64,000 bases of DNA from Mycolicibacterium goodii (GCF_022370755.2 NZ_CP092364.2:1240001-1304000), one strand, 5' to 3'; positions 1 through 12,385 are shown, numbered from the stretch's first letter. Notes: generated by a model from the letters alone, not told the origin. Numbers and translations: made by a program.

Positions 1-1
1 C

Positions 2-2455
<2,454 letters not shown>

Positions 2456-2488
2456 GCGACGACGCTCGCCTGAGGAGACGACGACAAC

Positions 2489-2896
2489 GTGAGCTTTACG
2501 ACGCCGGTGCATGTGCGCTGGTCGGACATCGACATGTACCAGCACATCAACCATGCCACCATGGTGACGATCCTCGAAGAGGCGCGGATACCGTTCCTGC
2601 GTGAGCCGTTCGGTCCCACGATCGACACGATCGGCCTGCTGATCGCCGAGGTGAACATCTCGTACAAAGGTCAGTTGCGGCTCGTCGACTCACCGTTGCA
2701 GGTGACCATGTGGAGCAAGCGGGTGCGTGCGGTGGATTTCACCATCGGCTACGAGGTCAGGTCGGTCAACGCCGCGCCCGACTCCAAACCGTCGGTGATC
2801 GGCGAGACCCAATTGGCGGCCGTGCACATCGAACAGCAACGGCTGGAACGGCTTACGCCCGGACAACGTGCATACCTCGAATCCCATCTGCGATGA
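2489..2896 (+). CDS. Acyl-CoA thioesterase, 4-hydroxybenzoyl-CoA thioesterase-like hotdog fold
   Basis: A 135-residue single hotdog domain, the usual size for this family, which hydrolyses acyl-CoA thioesters. The N-terminal VRWSDIDMYQHINHA is the typical active-site stretch, with the aspartate of WSDID followed by HINH on the long helix. A GTG start is chosen because GAGGAG lies about 10 bases upstream and the protein then begins just ahead of the fold. It follows gdh by 33 bases and its stop overlaps the next start as ATGA, so it is in an operon. The physiological acyl substrate cannot be read from the sequence. Confidence 0.88.
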   Translation: MSFTTPVHVRWSDIDMYQHINHATMVTILEEARIPFLREPFGPTIDTIGLLIAEVNISYKGQLRLVDSPLQVTMWSKRVRAVDFTIGYEVRSVNAAPDSKPSVIGETQLAAVHIEQQRLERLTPGQRAYLESHLR

Positions 2897-3549
2897 ACGT
2901 CCCGGAACGGGGCCTGTGGGTTGAGGGTTCGCAGGACCGCGGGGATCTCATGACATTCGTCGATCGCGCGCTGCGCCTCGACGAGGCGGCGGTGGTGCGG
3001 TTCCGGCAGCGTGGTCGCGACGGGCACGTGGTCGCTTGGGTGGCAACCGGTTTCGACGTGCTCGCCTGCCGCGTGGTGCCCGGACGCATCCGCCCGCATG
3101 ATCTGTCCGCGGGCGCCGACGCACTCGCGACCGCGCTGGCGGGCGGTGGTGGCCACATCGATCCCGGCTTCCCGATGGATTCGGCGTGGCGCGGTGCGTT
3201 GCCGCCCGAGGACGGGTTCGTCCACCTCGACGACGTCCCGGCGCGGGTGATCCTCGACCTCGCGCAGCAGGGTATCGCGCTCGCCAAGGAGCACAGCAGT
3301 GCGCACGGACCGCCGGCGTCGCTGCTGGATCAGGAGGTGCTGTCGGTGAGCGGCGGCGACGTCACCGTCGGCATCCCGATGCGGTGTGTGTTCGCCCTGA
3401 CCGCAATGGGGTTCCTCCCGCAGACCGGTGACGAGGTCAGTGCGCAGGAGATCGTCCGCGTGCGCGCACATCCCGCGTGGCTGCGGATCGACGCGCGCTT
3501 CGGCTCGGTGTACCGCCGCCGCGGCCACCCCGCTCTGATCCTGAACTGA
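2893..3549 (+). CDS. Conserved hypothetical protein (218 aa)
   Basis: I recognise no catalytic domain. The ATG overlaps the thioesterase stop as ATGA, which fixes both the start and the co-translation. A second in-frame ATG at 2950 (MTFVDRALRL) could be used instead. The protein is soluble with no signal peptide or membrane segment, and reads as alternating strands and helices. Its place after gdh and the thioesterase matches a conserved hypothetical (Rv2474c-like) at this point in M. tuberculosis, from memory. The 3' end abuts the convergent alpha-glucosidase gene with no spacer. Confidence 0.8.
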   Translation: MNVPERGLWVEGSQDRGDLMTFVDRALRLDEAAVVRFRQRGRDGHVVAWVATGFDVLACRVVPGRIRPHDLSAGADALATALAGGGGHIDPGFPMDSAWRGALPPEDGFVHLDDVPARVILDLAQQGIALAKEHSSAHGPPASLLDQEVLSVSGGDVTVGIPMRCVFALTAMGFLPQTGDEVSAQEIVRVRAHPAWLRIDARFGSVYRRRGHPALILN

Positions 3550-5088
3550 CTAGACCAGCCAGACCGCCGTGTCGGGTGGCAGCATGCCGTCGACGAGTTC
3601 GCCGCTGGCGAGCAATACCTCACCGTGGGGCAGTGGCAGGGGAGACGGCCCGGTGTTGAAGGCGCAGATCACCCCGCCGGGCCTGCGGAACACCTGATCG
3701 TTCACCCACTCGATGCCCGCACCGTCGAATTCCTCACGCGTGGAACGCAACCGGACCGCCCGGCGGTAGAACGTCAGTGTCGACGCCGGATCGGCCAACT
3801 GTCGCTGCACGGTCAGCGGCGCCCAGTCGGCGGGCATCGGCAGCCACGTGTCTGGCGTCGAGGAGAACCCGAACGGGGGTTCGGTGCCCGACCACGGCAT
3901 CGGCACCCGGCAACCGTCGCGGCCACGCTCGGTGTGACCCGAGCGTTCCCACACCGGATCCTGCAGCACGTTGTCGGGCAGGTCGACGTTGGGCAGGCCG
4001 AGTTCCTCACCGTTGTAGATGAACACCGCACCTGGCAGGGCCAACATCACCAGTGCCATGGCCCGGGCCCGCGCCACACCGAGCGGACCGCCGCCGTAGC
4101 GCGTCACCTCGCGGTCGACGTCGTGGTTGGACAGCGTCCAGGTGGGCGTCGCACCCTCCAGCGCGGCCGCGGTCATGGCGTTGTCGATGGCGTCGCGGAT
4201 TTCGGCCGCATCGTAATCCGCCTGCACCAGACGGAAATTGAACCCCAGATGTAACTCGTCGGCCCGCAGGTACCGCGCGAACCGCTCGTTGCCGTGCACC
4301 CACACCTCACCGACGGCGACGGTGTCGGGATAGTCGTCGAGGACCTTGCGGATGAAACGGTGGATGTCGTGGACGCTGTCGTTGTCGAAACGGGGATCGT
4401 CGTCGCTGTTACGCAGCAGCGCGGTGTCGGTGACAATCATGTCCGGCAGGTCGGGCGGCTTGGCCATGCCGTGTGCGACGTCGATGCGGAATCCGTCGAC
4501 ACCGCGGTCGAGCCAGAACCGCAGCGTCTTCTCCAGGTCCTCGAAGACCTCGGGGTGGTTCCAGTTCAGGTCGGGCTGTGCCGGGTCGAACAGGTGCAGG
4601 TACCACTGGCCGGGGGTGCCGTCGGGTTCGATGATGCGCGTCCACGCGGGCCCGCCGAACACCGACACCCAGTTGTTGGGCGGTTGTGCCCCGTGCGGAC
4701 CGCGCCCGTCGCGGAAGATGTAGCGGTCGCGGCGCTCGGGATTGGCCAGCGCTTCGACGAACCACGGATGCGCCGAACTGGTGTGGTTGGGCACCAGGTC
4801 CATCGTCACGCGGATGCCGCGGGCATGCGCGGCGTCGAGCAGTCGGTCCAGCGCGTCCAGCCCGCCGAACAGCGGGTCGACGTCGCGGGGGTCGGCGACG
4901 TCGTAGCCGTGGTCGGCCATCGGCGACACCATCACCGGATTCAGCCACAGCGCGTCGACACCGAGGTCGACCAGGTAGTCGAGGCCGGCGCTCACTCCGT
5001 CGAGGTCGCCGACGCCGTCACCGTTGCTGTCGCGGAACGAGCGGGGATAGGCCTGGTAGAAGACCGCGTGCGACCACCACTGCGCCAT
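3550..5088 (-). CDS. aglA: Alpha-glucosidase, glycoside hydrolase family 13
   Basis: Hydrolyses alpha-glucosidic bonds (oligo-1,6-glucosidase/maltase/trehalose-synthase-like group), probably in the cytosol because no signal peptide is present. The 512-residue protein carries the GH13 regions in order: DLVPNHTS at about 97-104, GFRIDVAH with nucleophile Asp203, VGEVW with acid/base Glu261, and SNHD with Asp323. The start [12 protein letters not shown] is chosen because it aligns with the family N-terminus and because its ATG overlaps the glbO stop by one base (TGATG). Pairing with glbO matches Rv2470-Rv2471. The exact disaccharide specificity is not clear from the sequence. Confidence 0.92.
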   Translation of the reverse strand: MAQWWSHAVFYQAYPRSFRDSNGDGVGDLDGVSAGLDYLVDLGVDALWLNPVMVSPMADHGYDVADPRDVDPLFGGLDALDRLLDAAHARGIRVTMDLVPNHTSSAHPWFVEALANPERRDRYIFRDGRGPHGAQPPNNWVSVFGGPAWTRIIEPDGTPGQWYLHLFDPAQPDLNWNHPEVFEDLEKTLRFWLDRGVDGFRIDVAHGMAKPPDLPDMIVTDTALLRNSDDDPRFDNDSVHDIHRFIRKVLDDYPDTVAVGEVWVHGNERFARYLRADELHLGFNFRLVQADYDAAEIRDAIDNAMTAAALEGATPTWTLSNHDVDREVTRYGGGPLGVARARAMALVMLALPGAVFIYNGEELGLPNVDLPDNVLQDPVWERSGHTERGRDGCRVPMPWSGTEPPFGFSSTPDTWLPMPADWAPLTVQRQLADPASTLTFYRRAVRLRSTREEFDGAGIEWVNDQVFRRPGGVICAFNTGPSPLPLPHGEVLLASGELVDGMLPPDTAVWLV

Positions 5089-5492
5089 CAGAACGCCGAG
5101 TTCACCATCGAGTCCGCGGCCATTTCCAGGTAGTCCAGCAGTGCGCGGCGGTGCGCGTCGTCCAGTGTCTTCGAATCGATCTCGGCGACCGCGGTGCGCA
5201 TGCACCGCAACCAGGCGTCACGCTCGAGGAACCCGATGCGGAACGGGGCGTGGCGCATCCGCAACCGGGGATGACCGCGCTGATCGGAATAGGTGCGCGG
5301 ACCGCCCCAGTACTGCTCGAGGAACATCCGCAACCGTTCCTCGGCGCCCTCGAAATCGTCCTCGGGATACAGCGGATGCAGGATCTCGTCCTCACGCACC
5401 AGCTGGTAGAACCGCGACACGATGGCGTGGAACGTGTCGTGGCCACCGACTTCGTCGTAAAAAGATCGTTGAACCTGCGTCACGGTTCCCAT
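5088..5492 (-). CDS. glbO: Truncated haemoglobin, group II (trHbO)
   Basis: Haem protein binding O2 and NO, associated in mycobacteria with the membrane and respiratory chain. The 134 residues are nearly identical in the core to M. tuberculosis GlbO. Tyr29 (B10), Tyr42 (CD1), proximal His81 (F8) and Trp94 (G8) are all present, which defines group II. The ATG start gives six residues more than the tuberculosis protein; a later GTG is possible. It is the first gene of a two-gene operon with the alpha-glucosidase and is divergent from the HNH gene across a 135-base intergenic region. Confidence 0.95.
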   Translation of the reverse strand: MGTVTQVQRSFYDEVGGHDTFHAIVSRFYQLVREDEILHPLYPEDDFEGAEERLRMFLEQYWGGPRTYSDQRGHPRLRMRHAPFRIGFLERDAWLRCMRTAVAEIDSKTLDDAHRRALLDYLEMAADSMVNSAF

Positions 5493-5627
5493 TGTTCCTG
5501 ATCCGCGGGCCCCCGCCGGGCGAGGGCGAGCCCGTCACCTGGTGTTCATCGGACTGACCTGCGAACACCCGAAGAATTATCGTGCGATTGCGCGAGATCC
5601 GTGGTGGACTGTCTCTCCGGAGGCTCC

Positions 5628-6272
5628 ATGGCGCACAGCAGAAAAGCCCATACTCGACGGACCGGCCACAGTCCCGGCCCTGCGGGGCCCCTTGCGCCCA
5701 ATCGTCCTCTGCACAGTGTTGAGCCCCTCGCGACCGGTGAACCCGATGCGTCGCTGTGGGGACGCCGCCGGGTCCTGTTGCTCAACGCCACGTACGAGCC
5801 GCTCACGGCGCTGCCGCTGCGCCGGGCGGTGATCATGGTGGTGTGCGGCAAGGCCGACGTTGTCCACGACGACCCGGCGAGCCCCGTCATCCACTCCGCG
5901 TCCCGCTCGATCGTGGTGCCGTCGGTGATCCGGCTGCGCACCTACGTGCGTGTTCCGTACCGCGCGCGCGTCCCCATGACGCGGGCCGCGCTGATGCACC
6001 GCGACCGGTTCCGCTGCGCCTACTGCGGTGGCCGTGCCGACACCGTCGACCATGTCGTGCCCCGCAGCCGGGGTGGCGAGCATTCGTGGGAGAACTGCGT
6101 CGCGGCGTGCGCGACGTGTAATCACCGCAAGGCCGACCGGCTGCTGACCGAGCTGGGCTGGACCCTGCGGTGCGTGCCCATGCCGCCGAAAGGCCAGCAC
6201 TGGCGGCTGTTGTCCACGGTCAAAGAGCTCGACCCCGCGTGGGTGCGGTATCTGGGCGAGGGCGCGGCCTGA
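5628..6272 (+). CDS. HNH endonuclease domain protein (214 aa)
   Basis: The C-terminal half is a complete HNH nuclease/zinc module: Cys130-x2-Cys133, Asp141-His142, Asn156, Cys161-x2-Cys164 and His167. The first 120 residues contain the conserved LLLNATYEPL and rearranged beta-strand region found in actinobacterial HNH proteins, where it may give substrate specificity. The ATG at 5628 is preferred over an in-frame GTG at 5601 because GGAGG lies just upstream. The protein is a housekeeping member conserved at this locus (Rv2469c-like) rather than a phage homing enzyme. Its natural target is unknown. Confidence 0.85.
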   Translation: MAHSRKAHTRRTGHSPGPAGPLAPNRPLHSVEPLATGEPDASLWGRRRVLLLNATYEPLTALPLRRAVIMVVCGKADVVHDDPASPVIHSASRSIVVPSVIRLRTYVRVPYRARVPMTRAALMHRDRFRCAYCGGRADTVDHVVPRSRGGEHSWENCVAACATCNHRKADRLLTELGWTLRCVPMPPKGQHWRLLSTVKELDPAWVRYLGEGAA

Positions 6273-6311
6273 ACGGGCCTTACTGTCAGCGCGCGCACAG
6301 TTCGCGACTGA

Positions 6312-7023
<712 letters not shown>

Positions 7024-7035
7024 TTTTCTTCTGAT

Positions 7036-7069
7036 CGCGAGCGACCGTGCGTGAGCACGGTCGCTCGCG
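7036..7069. terminator. Perfect 15-bp hairpin between convergent genes
   Basis: The arms at 7036-7050 and 7055-7069 are perfect inverted repeats around a GTGA loop. There is no long U-tract on either strand, as is common for mycobacterial terminators. Its position between the DUF5130 gene and the opposing HNH gene suggests a bidirectional terminator. Confidence 0.75.
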
Positions 7070-7084
7070 GCATTTGTGGGGTCG

Positions 7085-7435
7085 CTACGCGAACCGGGCG
7101 GTCAGTTGTGCGCGGATCTCGACGTAGCGCGTGAGGAACCGCCGCTCGTCGAGGCGTTTACGACGCAGCCACCCGGTCACCTCGTCGTTGCACTTGCTCG
7201 CGTTGCACGACCCGCATGCAGGCACGACGTTGTCGACGGTGTAGCGCCCGCCCCGCGAGATCGCCATGACGCAGTCCTTCTGGAACGGGCCGGCCGAGGC
7301 CCCGCAGTAGGCGCAGCCGCCCCACGCCTGCTTGATCGCCTCCCACTGTGCGGGGGTGAGATCGTTGACGACGGCGTCGAGCCTGCGCTTACGCCTGCGG
7401 GCATACCGTGCTGAACGGGTACGACTGACAGCCAC
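7085..7435 (-). CDS. Small HNH endonuclease-fold protein (116 aa)
   Basis: A short basic N-terminus (SRTRSARYARRRKRR) precedes an HNH/zinc-ribbon module: Cys41-x2-Cys44, then KDCVMAISRGG, Asn69 and Cys74-x2-Cys77. In the usual motif the position after Asp54 is the catalytic histidine; here it is Cys55, so the domain may be structurally intact but catalytically altered. The GTG start is chosen because the sequence upstream is repetitive and unlike coding DNA; an upstream start at 7504 would add a poor extension. It lies downstream of pepN on the same strand but 120 bases away, separated by repeats. Confidence 0.7.
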   Translation of the reverse strand: MAVSRTRSARYARRRKRRLDAVVNDLTPAQWEAIKQAWGGCAYCGASAGPFQKDCVMAISRGGRYTVDNVVPACGSCNASKCNDEVTGWLRRKRLDERRFLTRYVEIRAQLTARFA

Positions 7436-7452
7436 CGGCCAAGGGTATGGCC

Positions 7453-7541
7453 CGCGAGCGTGCGCCGAATGCTGCTGTTTTCCGGCGTGTCGGGCAGCAG
7501 CCACGCACGCTCGCGGTGCGGTCGCGCACGCTCGCGGTGCG
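7453..7541. repeat. Repeat cluster in the pepN-HNH intergenic region
   Basis: Two direct copies of cgcacgctcgcggtgcg lie at 7504-7520 and 7525-7541, spaced exactly 21 bases. An inverted partner, cgcgagcgtgcg, lies at 7453-7464. The inverted copies can form a stem after the pepN stop and may serve as its terminator. Confidence 0.6.
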
Positions 7542-7555
7542 TGCGGGGGTGACGT

Positions 7556-10138
7556 CTAGCTCACATCGAACGCGCGGGCGCGCAGCGCCCGCTCGACCCC
7601 GGCGCGGCCCTCGAGCACCAGCCGGCGCAGCGCCGGTGGCACCTCGGGGTCGGACAGGAACGCGTCGGCCGCGTCGAGCCCGTTCTGGCTGATGTCCCAC
7701 GACGGGTAGAGCCCGATCACGACGGTCTGGGCGACCTCGCTGGACCGGCGGGCCCACACGCCCGAGATCGCCGCGAAGTACTGCGTGGTGAACGGCGTCA
7801 GGAGCTCGGCCTGCCCGGGCTGCACGATGCCGCCGACGATCGCGCGGGTCATGATGTTGGCCAGGGTGTCGTCCTCGACCACCTGCTGCCACGCGTTGGC
7901 CTTCACGACGTCCTGCGGGCGCGCGGCCGAGGCCGCTGCGGCCTGCCGCTTGCCCGCCGCCGTGGGATCGCGTTGCGCCTCGGCGTCGATGAACGGCGTC
8001 TCCGGGCCGTCGGCGTCGATCTCACCGGAGCGGGCGAGCGCGACGACGATGCGCCAGCGCAGGTCGGTGTCGACGACCAGGCCGTCGAGCCCGAGTGAGC
8101 CCGGATCCTCATCGAGCAGATCGGCCAACAGCGTGGTGTGGCGCGTCGACAGCACCGACGTGGTCAGCGCGTTGACGTACGCCAGCTGATGATCGGATCC
8201 CGCCTCGGCGGCGCGGGCCAGCTCGAGCAGGCGGTCGGCGAACTCCGGCCAGCCCACGGTCGTCGCCCATTCCGGATCGGCGTAGGAGCCCAGCGCGGTC
8301 TGCGCCTGCAGCAGCAACCGCTGCAGCACGCCGACCTCGGTCTCGGCGTGCACGCCCGACGACACCAGCGTGACGAAGTCGCGGGCCCTCATCTCGGCGT
8401 CCCGCGTCATCTCCCATGCGGCCGACCAGGCCAGCGTGCGCGGCAGCGGGTCGGCGATGTCGGCGATGCGGTTGACCACCGTCGACAGCGAGTCCGGGTC
8501 GAGCCGCAGCGAGCAGTAGGTGAGATCGTCGTCGTTGACCAGGATCAACTGGCCGCGCGAAACGCCAACCAGCTCAGGGACTTCCGTGCGCGGGCCCTCG
8601 ACGTCGAGTTCCTCGCGGCGTACCCGCACGAGCTTGCCGTCGACGTCGTCGTAGATGCCGACGGCCAGGCGGTGCACGCGTGTCTCGCCGTCCCCGGGTG
8701 CCGCGCCGGACTGCGCGATGGCGAACCGGGTGAACGCGCCGGAATCATCGACATCGAAGTCGGCCCGCAGCTTGTTCAAACCTGTTGTCTTGAGCCACTG
8801 TTGGCCCCAGCCGGACAGATCGCGGCCCGACGCCTTCTCCAGCGCCCCGAGCAGATCCCCGAAGGTCGCGTTGGCGAACGCGTGGTCGCGGAAGTAGTCC
8901 CGCAGCCCCGACAGGAACTCCTCTTTGCCGACGTAGGCGACGAGCTGCTTGAGCACACTCGCGCCCTTCGCGTAGGTGATGCCGTCGAAGTTCACCTCGA
9001 CCGCGGCGAGGTCCGGGATGTCCGCGGCGACCGGGTGCGTCGACGGCAACTGGTCCTGGCGGTACGCCCAGGACTTCTCGACGTTGGCGAACGTGGTCCA
9101 GGCCTGCTTGTACTCCGTGGCCTCGGCCTGGCACAGCACCGATGCGAACGTCGCGAAGGACTCGTTGAGCCACAGGTCATCCCACCAGGTCATGGTGACG
9201 AGGTCACCGAACCACATGTGCGCCATCTCGTGCAGCACGGTCTCGGCGCGGCGCTCGTAGGACGCCCGGGTGACCTTGCTGCGGAACACGTAGTCCTCCA
9301 GGAACGTCACCGCACCGGCGTTCTCCATGGCGCCGGCGTTGAACTCGGGAACGAACAGCTGGTCGTACTTGCCGAACGCGTAGGGGACGCCGAAGTTGGC
9401 GTGGTAGAACCCGAAGCCCTGCTTGGTCTCGGTGAACAGCCGCTCGGCGTCCATGTGTTCGGCCAGCGACTTACGGCAGAACAACCCCAGCGGGATGGTG
9501 CCGTGTTCGTCGGTGTACTCGTCGCGCCACACCGCGTACGGACCGGCGATCAGCGCCACCAGGTAGGTGCTCATCCGCGGCGTGGTCGCGAACGTGTGCA
9601 CCTTGGCGCCCTCGGTGGTCTCGACCGAGGTGGTCGCGCCGTTCGAGATGACCTCCCAGTGGGTCGGCGCGGTGACCTTGACGTCGAACGTCGCCTTGAG
9701 GTCGGGCTGGTCGAAGCATGCGAACATGCGCTTGGCGTCGGCGGTTTCGAACTGCGAGTACAGGTACACCTCGTCGTCGACCGGGTCGACGAACCGGTGC
9801 AGGCCCTCGCCGGTGTTGGAGTACAGGCAGTCTGCGTCGACGACGACCACGTTGTGCTCGGCGAGTCCGACGAGCGGGATGCCCGTGGATTCGTCGTACG
9901 CCGACACGTCGATCGGCTTGCCGTTCAGCGTCGCGCTGTGGATCTTGTCGGCCGCGAGGTCGAGCACGGTCTCGCCGCCTGCGAGTGCGTCGAACTCCAC
10001 GGTCGTGGTCGACCGGAAGGTGCGGTCGCTCGGCTTTCCTTGGCCGTCGGTCAGATCGAGGACGATGCGATAGGTGTCGACGGTGACCAGAGCTGCGCGC
10101 TCGATGGCCTGATCACGGGTGAGGTTGGGAAGTGCCAC
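7556..10138 (-). CDS. pepN: Aminopeptidase N (M1 family zinc metallopeptidase)
   Basis: Cytosolic zinc enzyme that removes N-terminal residues from peptides and completes protein turnover downstream of Clp and proteasome. The 860-residue length is normal for the family. The exopeptidase signature GAMEN is at 269-273, the zinc motif HEMAH at 303-307 and the third ligand Glu326 in WLNE is 18 residues further on. The C-terminal half is the ERAP1-like helical domain. A GTG start is used (MALPNLTRDQA). The neighbour upstream on the same strand is a secreted DUF732 protein 37 bases away, which is unrelated in function. Confidence 0.96.
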   Translation of the reverse strand: MALPNLTRDQAIERAALVTVDTYRIVLDLTDGQGKPSDRTFRSTTTVEFDALAGGETVLDLAADKIHSATLNGKPIDVSAYDESTGIPLVGLAEHNVVVVDADCLYSNTGEGLHRFVDPVDDEVYLYSQFETADAKRMFACFDQPDLKATFDVKVTAPTHWEVISNGATTSVETTEGAKVHTFATTPRMSTYLVALIAGPYAVWRDEYTDEHGTIPLGLFCRKSLAEHMDAERLFTETKQGFGFYHANFGVPYAFGKYDQLFVPEFNAGAMENAGAVTFLEDYVFRSKVTRASYERRAETVLHEMAHMWFGDLVTMTWWDDLWLNESFATFASVLCQAEATEYKQAWTTFANVEKSWAYRQDQLPSTHPVAADIPDLAAVEVNFDGITYAKGASVLKQLVAYVGKEEFLSGLRDYFRDHAFANATFGDLLGALEKASGRDLSGWGQQWLKTTGLNKLRADFDVDDSGAFTRFAIAQSGAAPGDGETRVHRLAVGIYDDVDGKLVRVRREELDVEGPRTEVPELVGVSRGQLILVNDDDLTYCSLRLDPDSLSTVVNRIADIADPLPRTLAWSAAWEMTRDAEMRARDFVTLVSSGVHAETEVGVLQRLLLQAQTALGSYADPEWATTVGWPEFADRLLELARAAEAGSDHQLAYVNALTTSVLSTRHTTLLADLLDEDPGSLGLDGLVVDTDLRWRIVVALARSGEIDADGPETPFIDAEAQRDPTAAGKRQAAAASAARPQDVVKANAWQQVVEDDTLANIMTRAIVGGIVQPGQAELLTPFTTQYFAAISGVWARRSSEVAQTVVIGLYPSWDISQNGLDAADAFLSDPEVPPALRRLVLEGRAGVERALRARAFDVS

Positions 10139-10175
10139 CCGTCCAACCTATCGGCTGGCGGGGACACCGGCCGAC

Positions 10176-10571
10176 CTACCGGCCCAATGCGCCCAGGCCG
10201 GGAACCGCCAGCATGCGCAACAGGGTCCCGTCGCCGATTCCGGAGATCATCTGGGGGCAGTACATGGAGATCGCGATCCCGGCGAAGAATGCCGCGACGT
10301 CGGGGGAGACGACGCTGCGGTCCCCGCGCAGCTTCGTCACGACCGACGCGAAGTTCTTCCCGGGCTCGACCAGCATGGGGCACACCTGCTGGCCCAGTCG
10401 CACGGCGGCGTCCGGGTCGGCGTAGTTGACGCCGGCGTTGTTCAGGGCGGTCAGAAACGAGCGGTCCACCGGGTTGCCGGGGGCGCCCGGTTCTGCCTGG
10501 GCGGGCCCGGCGACGCCCACGGCTGTGGTGACGGTGGCGGTGGCGAGCATCACGGAGAGTCGAGCGGACAT
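10176..10571 (-). CDS. Secreted DUF732 domain protein (131 aa)
   Basis: The N-terminus (MSARLSVMLATATVTTAVGVAGPAQA) is a classical Sec signal peptide, probably cleaved after AQA. The mature region FLTALNNAGVNYADPDAAVRLGQQVC is the DUF732 pattern that is abundant in mycobacteria, with two cysteines (in GQQVC and SMYC) that may form a disulfide. No biochemical function is established for most members. It is divergent from the mycothiol-dependent reductase gene and has its own 5' region. Confidence 0.85.
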   Translation of the reverse strand: MSARLSVMLATATVTTAVGVAGPAQAEPGAPGNPVDRSFLTALNNAGVNYADPDAAVRLGQQVCPMLVEPGKNFASVVTKLRGDRSVVSPDVAAFFAGIAISMYCPQMISGIGDGTLLRMLAVPGLGALGR

Positions 10572-10820
10572 GTGGCTCCTCAGTTGTCACGGAGAGCACT
10601 CATGGCGCTCTAGTACGTTTCTGTAACGGTGGTTGACGTAGATCACAGTGACAACACGGTTCGATAAAGATCGGCACACTATCTGCGTTGCGTGCTTTGG
10701 CTGTGACTTTCCTGTGCAAGCCCATCCGGTTGTGTCGGCCGGGCTGTGAGCGGGAACACCGCGGGCGCGCCGGCAGTTGTGCTGAACGGAATTCCGACCG
10801 GTTGTGGAGAGGACGCGTTG
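10572..10820. promoter_or_regulatory. Divergent intergenic region, DUF732 gene / mycothiol reductase
   Basis: About 250 bases without a convincing gene. It must carry the promoters of both flanking genes. I see AT-richer stretches around 10610-10690 but no promoter pair strong enough to mark. Confidence 0.4.
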
Positions 10821-11429
10821 ATGGCTCAGAAGGATGTCGCAGGTTTCTGGTTCGACCCGTTGTGCCCGTGGTGCTGGATCACCTCGCGCTGGATTCTCGA
10901 AGTGGAGAAGGTGCGTGACATCGAGGTGCAGTTCCACGTGATGAGCCTGGCGGTCCTCAACGAGGGCAGGGACCTGCCCGAGGAATACCAGGAGATGATG
11001 AAGAAGGCCTGGGGCCCGGTCCGCGTCGCGATCGCCGCCGAGCAGCTCAAGGGCTCCGAGATCCTGTCGCCGCTCTACACCGCGATGGGCACCCGGATCC
11101 ACAACCAGGACAACAAGAACTTCGACGAGGTGATCGCGCAGTCGCTCGAGGAGGTGGGCCTGCCCGCCGAGCTGGCGGAGGCCGCCACCACCGACAAGTA
11201 CGACGAGGCGCTGCGTCGCAGCCACCACGCCGGCATGGACGCCGTCGGTGACGACGTCGGCACCCCCACCATCCACGTCAACGGCGTCGCGTTCTTCGGC
11301 CCGGTCCTGTCGCGCATCCCGCGCGGCGAGGAGGCCGGCAAGTTGTGGGACGCCTCCGTCACCTTCGCGTCCTACCCGCACTTCTGGGAGCTCAAGCGGT
11401 CCCGCACCGAGAGCCCCGAATTCGACTAA
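10821..11429 (+). CDS. Mycothiol-dependent DsbA-like reductase (Rv2466c type)
   Basis: Thioredoxin-fold oxidoreductase using mycothiol. The 202 residues start with [16 protein letters not shown], putting the redox pair CPWC at Cys15-Cys18, then the helical insertion, and [10 protein letters not shown] as the cis-Pro loop near residue 155. It is close to identical in layout to Rv2466c, known for reducing nitro-prodrugs and tied to oxidative-stress responses. The ATG at 10821 is chosen over an upstream GTG because GGAGAGGA lies 8-15 bases before it and the fold begins immediately. Its stop overlaps the stop of the convergent kinase gene. Confidence 0.9.
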   Translation: MAQKDVAGFWFDPLCPWCWITSRWILEVEKVRDIEVQFHVMSLAVLNEGRDLPEEYQEMMKKAWGPVRVAIAAEQLKGSEILSPLYTAMGTRIHNQDNKNFDEVIAQSLEEVGLPAELAEAATTDKYDEALRRSHHAGMDAVGDDVGTPTIHVNGVAFFGPVLSRIPRGEEAGKLWDASVTFASYPHFWELKRSRTESPEFD

Positions 11430-12385
11430 CGCAGAACGGGATCGGCCGGGCCGCGGCGCAGCCAGTCGAGGTCGTCGCGGCCCGGCGCCGATTCCCAGTC
11501 GCCTCCACCCGTGCAGGCGAACGCGCCACAGGCCACCGCGGTGTCCAGGCACTGTCCAACGCCGGCGCCACCGGCGAGTTCTGCCAGCCACCCCGCGACG
11601 AAGGCGTCTCCCGCGCCGACGGTGTCCACCACCGGCACCGGCACGGCCGGGGCCGAGAGCCTGTCCGTGGCGGTGGCAGCGATCGCGCCGTCCGCGCCGA
11701 GTTTGATCACCGCGCAGTCGACGCCGAGGCTCAACAGGGCATCGAGTTGGCCATGAGCGGTGTCGATCCCGGTGAGCAGGAAGGCCTCCTCTTCCCCGGC
11801 GAACACGATATGCGCCCGGCGGGCGAGTTCGAGGTAGGCCGCCGAGGCCGCGCCGCGGTCCTGCCACAGTGCGGTGCGATGGTTGACATCGAAGGAGATC
11901 GTCGCACCCGCCGAAGCCGCGGCGTCCGCCGCGGCATGGGCCGTGGCCAGCGTGGAGGCACCCAAGCCCGCCGAAATGCCGGTGAGATGAAGGATTTTCG
12001 TGTCCGACACGACGCTGTCGGGCACGTCACGCGGCTGCAGTCGGCTGCCGGCCTGCCCGCGACGGTAATAGGTGATGCGGGCGGCGCCCGGATACGGGTG
12101 TTCCTTGATCATCAGCGCGGTCGAGGCGCCGCGGTCGACCACCGGGAAGGCGTGGACCCCCTCGGCCCGTAATTCGCGCACGATGAGTTCGCCGAGGCTG
12201 TCGTCGCCCACCCGGCCGATCCAGGCCGCCGTTGCGCCCAGCCGAGCGACTCCGATCGCCACATTGCTCTCGGCGCCACCGAATCCCAGTCGCAGATCGC
12301 GGTTGTGGTGGAGGCGACCGGACCGTGATGCCGTGAGCAGGCCGAGACTCTCACCGACCGTGACGACGTCGAATCGGGGAGTCAC
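11426..12385 (-). CDS. PfkB-family sugar kinase, probable 2-dehydro-3-deoxygluconate (KDG) kinase
   Basis: Phosphorylates a keto-deoxy sugar acid with ATP. The ribokinase-fold landmarks are [11 protein letters not shown] at the start, [28 protein letters not shown], and the catalytic-base motif [14 protein letters not shown] near residue 270. The start is taken as the GTG at 12385, which overlaps the aldolase stop as GTGA and fits the operon pattern; a GTG at 12394 is the alternative. Next to a KDPG-type aldolase and a sugar-acid dehydratase, the natural substrate is a 2-keto-3-deoxy sugar acid. Last gene of a minus-strand operon. Confidence 0.82.
   Translation of the reverse strand: MTPRFDVVTVGESLGLLTASRSGRLHHNRDLRLGFGGAESNVAIGVARLGATAAWIGRVGDDSLGELIVRELRAEGVHAFPVVDRGASTALMIKEHPYPGAARITYYRRGQAGSRLQPRDVPDSVVSDTKILHLTGISAGLGASTLATAHAAADAAASAGATISFDVNHRTALWQDRGAASAAYLELARRAHIVFAGEEEAFLLTGIDTAHGQLDALLSLGVDCAVIKLGADGAIAATATDRLSAPAVPVPVVDTVGAGDAFVAGWLAELAGGAGVGQCLDTAVACGAFACTGGGDWESAPGRDDLDWLRRGPADPVLR

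Noticed and set aside
7453..7541. CRISPR array
   Set aside because: Only two direct repeats with a four-base gap between them and no unique spacers; no cas genes in the window.
8138..10429. 763-codon open frame on the plus strand opposite pepN
   Set aside because: It is the mirror of a strongly supported M1 aminopeptidase, has a His/Arg/Gly/Val-rich composition typical of antisense GC-rich DNA, and shows no domain.
10640..10665. CRP-like site (TGTGATCTACGTCA on the minus strand)
   Set aside because: Only one half matches the TGTGA-n6-TCACA pattern. The second half is too poor to call.
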